A DNA stretch of 8,408 nucleotides from Dehalococcoidia bacterium (GTDB lineage: Bacteria; Chloroflexota; Dehalococcoidia; SM23-28-2): assembly GCA_022866185.1 (NCBI GenBank), contig JALHUG010000025.1:1-8408 (forward strand), in the 5' to 3' direction. Below are positions 6,571 through 8,408 of the stretch, in pieces. How positions within the stretch are numbered: position 1 is the first letter of the stretch; every line of letters begins with the position of its first letter. The notes under the pieces are model-generated. The model was not told the DNA's origin and did not search any database. It was given only the letters and a program-made list of their open reading frames with translations. The translations under genes were made by a program, and so were the position numbers.

Positions 6571-7089
6571 ATGGCCAAGAAAGCGAAGCCGAGGCCTACC
6601 CGGCCCCGTGCGCCTCAAGCAGCGGGGAAAAAGCCTTCTGAACCAAAGCCAGTAGCTGCCCCTCCTGGCGGGCCGTATCTCCAGATGGCTTTCTTCTGCG
6701 AAAAGGTTCTTAGCGAGGCCGATGGCGTCCTGTCCTTCATACGTCAAGTGGATAGGCTGATCACGACAACAACGGGACCCACTACCCAGGTGCCCGTAGC
6801 CACCTATACCGCCTTCATAGCCATTGCCATGAAGTCGGGCAGCGCCCGCGGAAGTCACGAAATAAAGGTCGTCAGGGAGCGACCGTCCGGGATACGCGAT
6901 GCCCAACCCTTGCTTACGCTCACAGCGTTCCTCGAAGGCGAAGACAGAGGTCAGGGCATCTACGGGCCGGTCACAATGGCGCTGGAGGAAGAAGGCCTCT
7001 ACTGGTTCGACGTCTTCGTTGACGAGGTTCTGATGACCCGGATGTCTTTTAGAGTCATCCACCAACGCGCAACGGCTCGAGCGCTTTGA
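6571..7089 (+). CDS. Conserved hypothetical protein resembling the DUF6941 group
   Basis: The product has 172 residues and no assigned function. Residues 1-35 are a basic, proline- and alanine-rich, probably disordered tail with no signal peptide or membrane segment. The body starts YLQMAFFCEKVLSEADGVLS, followed by IRQVDRLITTT, a predicted beta-rich middle (TYTAFIAIAMKSGSARGSHE), a P-S-G-I-R-D turn, and ends GLYWFDVFVDEVLMTRMSFRV. The opening 'FCEKVLxExDGVxSxIRxVDR' and closing 'GLYWFDVxxD' pattern recalls the DUF6941 proteins; I give that from memory at moderate confidence. The start is well supported by GGAGGAAGG at 6557-6565. Codon use is visibly less GC-biased than in the heme operon (TCT, CTT, ATA, GTT appear freely). 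It is separated from hemL by about 115 bases and its last 35 bases overlap the 3' end of the convergent minus-strand gene. No link to heme synthesis is apparent. Confidence 0.8.
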   Translation: MAKKAKPRPTRPRAPQAAGKKPSEPKPVAAPPGGPYLQMAFFCEKVLSEADGVLSFIRQVDRLITTTTGPTTQVPVATYTAFIAIAMKSGSARGSHEIKVVRERPSGIRDAQPLLTLTAFLEGEDRGQGIYGPVTMALEEEGLYWFDVFVDEVLMTRMSFRVIHQRATARAL

Positions 7090-7465
7090 ACGTCGTCTGT
7101 GGGGTGCCGACGAAACACGCGATCATTGCCAGGCGGTTGGTTGAAGCGGTATGCACGGCGCTGCCCAATTCTATGGCCTGGTGCTCGCGCAGGAACTCAC
7201 CGATCAACCTCTGCAACTCCTTCTCGTCAGCTTCACCCGCAGCGACATCCGCAAAGCCTAGCTCGAACAACCCAGCGAGTTCCGATGGCGTAGAACGGGG
7301 GTCGATCAGAAAGATGCCGAGATGGGGTACTAACCACTCCTGGACATCATCCAGGGTGAGATGACCTTCTAGGTAGCTATGTGCAACATTGAAGATGTCT
7401 AGCGAAGAGTCCACACCGTCCTCCGTTCCGTGGCCCTCAAATGTCGTCTGGGTAGGACCAGACAT
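7055..7465 (-). CDS. Hypothetical protein, mainly helical, unknown function
   Basis: The ORF has 136 codons. The middle (about residues 20-95) has the look of a real soluble, acidic, helical protein: SSLDIFNVAHSYLEG, LTLDDVQEWLVPHLGIF, STPSELAGLFELGFADVAAG, KELQRLIGEFLREH. It has no signal peptide, membrane segment or catalytic motif that I recognise. The 'YLEGxLTLDDVQEWLV' opening resembles small uncharacterised bacterial proteins of this size. The ATG at 7465 has a plausible promoter directly upstream but no ribosome binding site, consistent with a nearly leaderless message. A GTG at 7414 (residue 18) is an alternative start just before the conserved-looking part. Its 3' end runs 35 bases into the convergent 172-residue gene, and its 5' end overlaps a plus-strand ORF. 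Confidence 0.65.
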   Translation of the reverse strand: MSGPTQTTFEGHGTEDGVDSSLDIFNVAHSYLEGHLTLDDVQEWLVPHLGIFLIDPRSTPSELAGLFELGFADVAAGEADEKELQRLIGEFLREHQAIELGSAVHTASTNRLAMIACFVGTPQTTFKALEPLRVGG

Positions 7466-7736
7466 CGTACGTAATCATTTTAACACATCTGACCTGCCGG
7501 CCCAAGTGCAACGTGGCGAACTGATAGAAGGGCTGTGGAAGGACCGCCACTTGCCCCGGCCACGGAACGAGCCCCACTGCACCCGGAGCCAGATACTCAT
7601 TTACTGGAGTGAGCAGCGGCAGCCGGTTGCCCTCGTGCACCGATATCTGCGGCCTGACGGGTCGCTAGGTGCGAGTGGTCGCCCTGACCCCAAACGCGTC
7701 GTTGTGGGCGACGTAGTGTACGCGACGAAGGGGTGA
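7395..7736 (+). CDS. Short hypothetical ORF with conserved-looking C-terminus, start uncertain
   Basis: The frame is open from an ATG at 7395 (a TTG at 7389 is also possible) to the stop at 7734-7736. The first 25 or so codons lie antisense to the minus-strand 136-residue gene and look like non-protein sequence. From about 7485 the translation looks genuine: LPAQVQRGELIEGLWKDRH, then RSQILIYWSEQ, then VALVHRYLRPDGSLGASGRP followed by DPKRVV. The YLRPDG-xxG-x-SGRPDPKR motif recalls a widespread kind of small bacterial hypothetical protein, which I cannot name. No good start codon or ribosome binding site precedes the conserved part; a GTG at 7506 is the best inner candidate and lacks a Shine-Dalgarno. 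The gene may be 5'-truncated, start at a non-standard codon, or be a relic. Function unknown. Confidence 0.45.
   Translation: MSSEESTPSSVPWPSNVVWVGPDIVRNHFNTSDLPAQVQRGELIEGLWKDRHLPRPRNEPHCTRSQILIYWSEQRQPVALVHRYLRPDGSLGASGRPDPKRVVVGDVVYATKG
7477..7505 (-). promoter_or_regulatory. Possible extended -10 promoter for the minus-strand 136-residue gene
   Basis: On the minus strand TGTTAAAAT (7477-7485) is an extended -10 element (TGn plus TAAAAT, five of six consensus bases). It is preceded by TTGGGC (7500-7505) at a spacer of 17. The expected transcription start, near 7470, is only a few bases before the ATG at 7465. The AT-rich patch stands out from its GC-rich surroundings. Confidence 0.5.
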
Positions 7737-7807
7737 TCTCCTGCCTCTCGCCGGCACCCCCGCCCGCAGCCCCCTCCAAGTGCGCGTTAAAGGTCAGGAG
7801 TCGCTTC

Positions 7808-8408
7808 TCACCGCACCACGAACACGCGCGTCTTCCAGATCTGCGTGGGCATGCTGCACAGGGCCTCGTACCGGGGCTTGCCCACGGGCAGAACTCGGGC
7901 CAGGGTCTTGCCGCCAAGCCTTTGCAGGTATTCGCACCGCTTGAGGAAGGAGTGCAGGGTTAGCTTGTCGCCGCCCAGGAAGACGTAGTCGAGTCGCTCT
8001 TCGTAGGAGGCAAACTGCGTTGCCACCACCGAGCAGGCCTTGTCGAATAGCCATCGAGCCTGCTCTTCCCTTCGTCGGGCGAAGCGCTTCTGGGACCGAC
8101 CGCCGGCCTTGTGCCTGGCCTTCACGAACCGGGTGCCCGTCTTGGACGTGAGAAGCTGGTCGCCCTCGAACACGCCGACCGAGTATCCTCCCAGCCTCAG
8201 AAGCACGACCCCCAGGAGGTATTTCTTATCCAGCAGCGCTTTTAGATAGGAGGTATCCCAGGCTGGCAGGAGCTGGTTCAGGTCTACGGGGAAAGGCGGC
8301 AGGAGCACGTACTTGCGGTCGTCGCTCCAGAATAGCGCAAGGCCTGTCTCGGACTCGACTAGGTTGGCCGGAAGGGCCTCGATTTCATGCAACCAGGCCA
8401 TTTGCTCG
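7808..8408 (-). CDS. Vms1/VLRF1-like release factor, peptidyl-tRNA hydrolase of ribosome quality control (5' partial)
   Basis: The frame stays open to the right edge; counting from the Met at 8401 it has 197 codons. It has the eRF1-like VLRF1 fold pattern: a strand-rich start (TGLALFWSDD, KYVLLPPFPVD), LLGVVLLRLGGYSVGVFEGD, then KTGTRFVKARHKAGGRSQKR with the G-G-R-S-Q loop at 100-104. This loop, followed by RRREEQARWLF, corresponds to the Vms1/ANKZF1 catalytic loop, whose glutamine (here Q104) is essential for releasing nascent chains from stalled 60S/50S complexes. YVFLGGDKLTLHSFLKRCEYL and the closing IWKTRVFVVR also fit. Bacterial relatives are found in Actinobacteria and Chloroflexota; longer versions carry extra N-terminal sequence, so the ATG at 8401 is probably internal and the gene enters from outside. 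It converges on the short ORF ending at 7736 with a 71-base gap that holds no clear terminator. Family call firm, biological role inferred. Confidence 0.75.
   Translation of the reverse strand, partial: EQMAWLHEIEALPANLVESETGLALFWSDDRKYVLLPPFPVDLNQLLPAWDTSYLKALLDKKYLLGVVLLRLGGYSVGVFEGDQLLTSKTGTRFVKARHKAGGRSQKRFARRREEQARWLFDKACSVVATQFASYEERLDYVFLGGDKLTLHSFLKRCEYLQRLGGKTLARVLPVGKPRYEALCSMPTQIWKTRVFVVR

Noticed and set aside
7085..7458. Short similar stretches around the ends of the minus-strand 136-residue gene (GTCGTCTG at about 7091 and 7445) as possible target-site or flanking repeats
   Set aside because: Exact identity covers only about 8 bases, with imperfect flanks; this is within chance for the composition, and no transposase or inverted repeats accompany it.
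7739..7800. CTCCTG...CAGGAG inverted repeat between the two convergent genes as a terminator
   Set aside because: The stem is only 6 bases with a loop of about 50 bases and there is no T-run, so it is not a credible terminator.

Overview
The window is a GC-rich bacterial segment. Its core is a compact plus-strand operon for tetrapyrrole and heme synthesis by the siroheme-dependent (alternative, 'ahb') route, followed by a looser stretch of small hypothetical genes. This route is best known from sulfate-reducing bacteria and archaea. A Vms1/VLRF1-type release-factor gene at the right end, together with the GC-rich coding, is compatible with a Chloroflexota-like anaerobe or facultative anaerobe. 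That taxonomic guess is inference; nothing here fixes it.

Left edge (1 to about 132): the minus strand encodes a clear piece of an alpha/beta-hydrolase, starting exactly at the nucleophile serine (SLGG...). At about 122-132 it abuts head-on a uroporphyrinogen-III synthase gene (hemD) that has lost its first 40 or so codons. The two partial genes share about 11 bases at the join. This is either a real inversion or deletion breakpoint or an assembly/amplification chimera. Anything upstream (hemA, hemC, a uroporphyrinogen methyltransferase would be expected) is therefore not visible.

Heme operon (about 119-6454): hemD (5'-truncated), hemB, ahbD, ahbC, then one long ORF of 773 codons. All genes overlap or nearly touch, which suggests translational coupling. 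HemB makes porphobilinogen and HemD closes uroporphyrinogen III. AhbA/AhbB decarboxylate siroheme to didecarboxysiroheme, AhbC (radical SAM) removes two acetate side chains to give Fe-coproporphyrin III, and AhbD (radical SAM) converts its two propionates to vinyls, giving heme b. The 773-residue ORF reads straight through AhbA, AhbB and a complete HemL (glutamate-1-semialdehyde aminomutase). The enzyme that makes the first committed precursor, ALA, is thus covalently joined to the late siroheme decarboxylase. This AhbA-AhbB-HemL fusion is the most notable feature of the window.

Right third (6455-8408): coding is less extremely GC-biased and genes face both ways. There is a plus-strand 172-residue protein resembling the DUF6941 group, a convergent minus-strand 136-residue unknown with a plausible promoter, a plus-strand short ORF with a conserved-looking C-terminal half but no convincing start, and a minus-strand gene entering from the right edge that encodes an eRF1-like VLRF1 domain with a GGRSQ catalytic-loop motif (peptidyl-tRNA hydrolase of ribosome quality control). 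I found no rRNA, tRNA, CRISPR array or insertion sequence.
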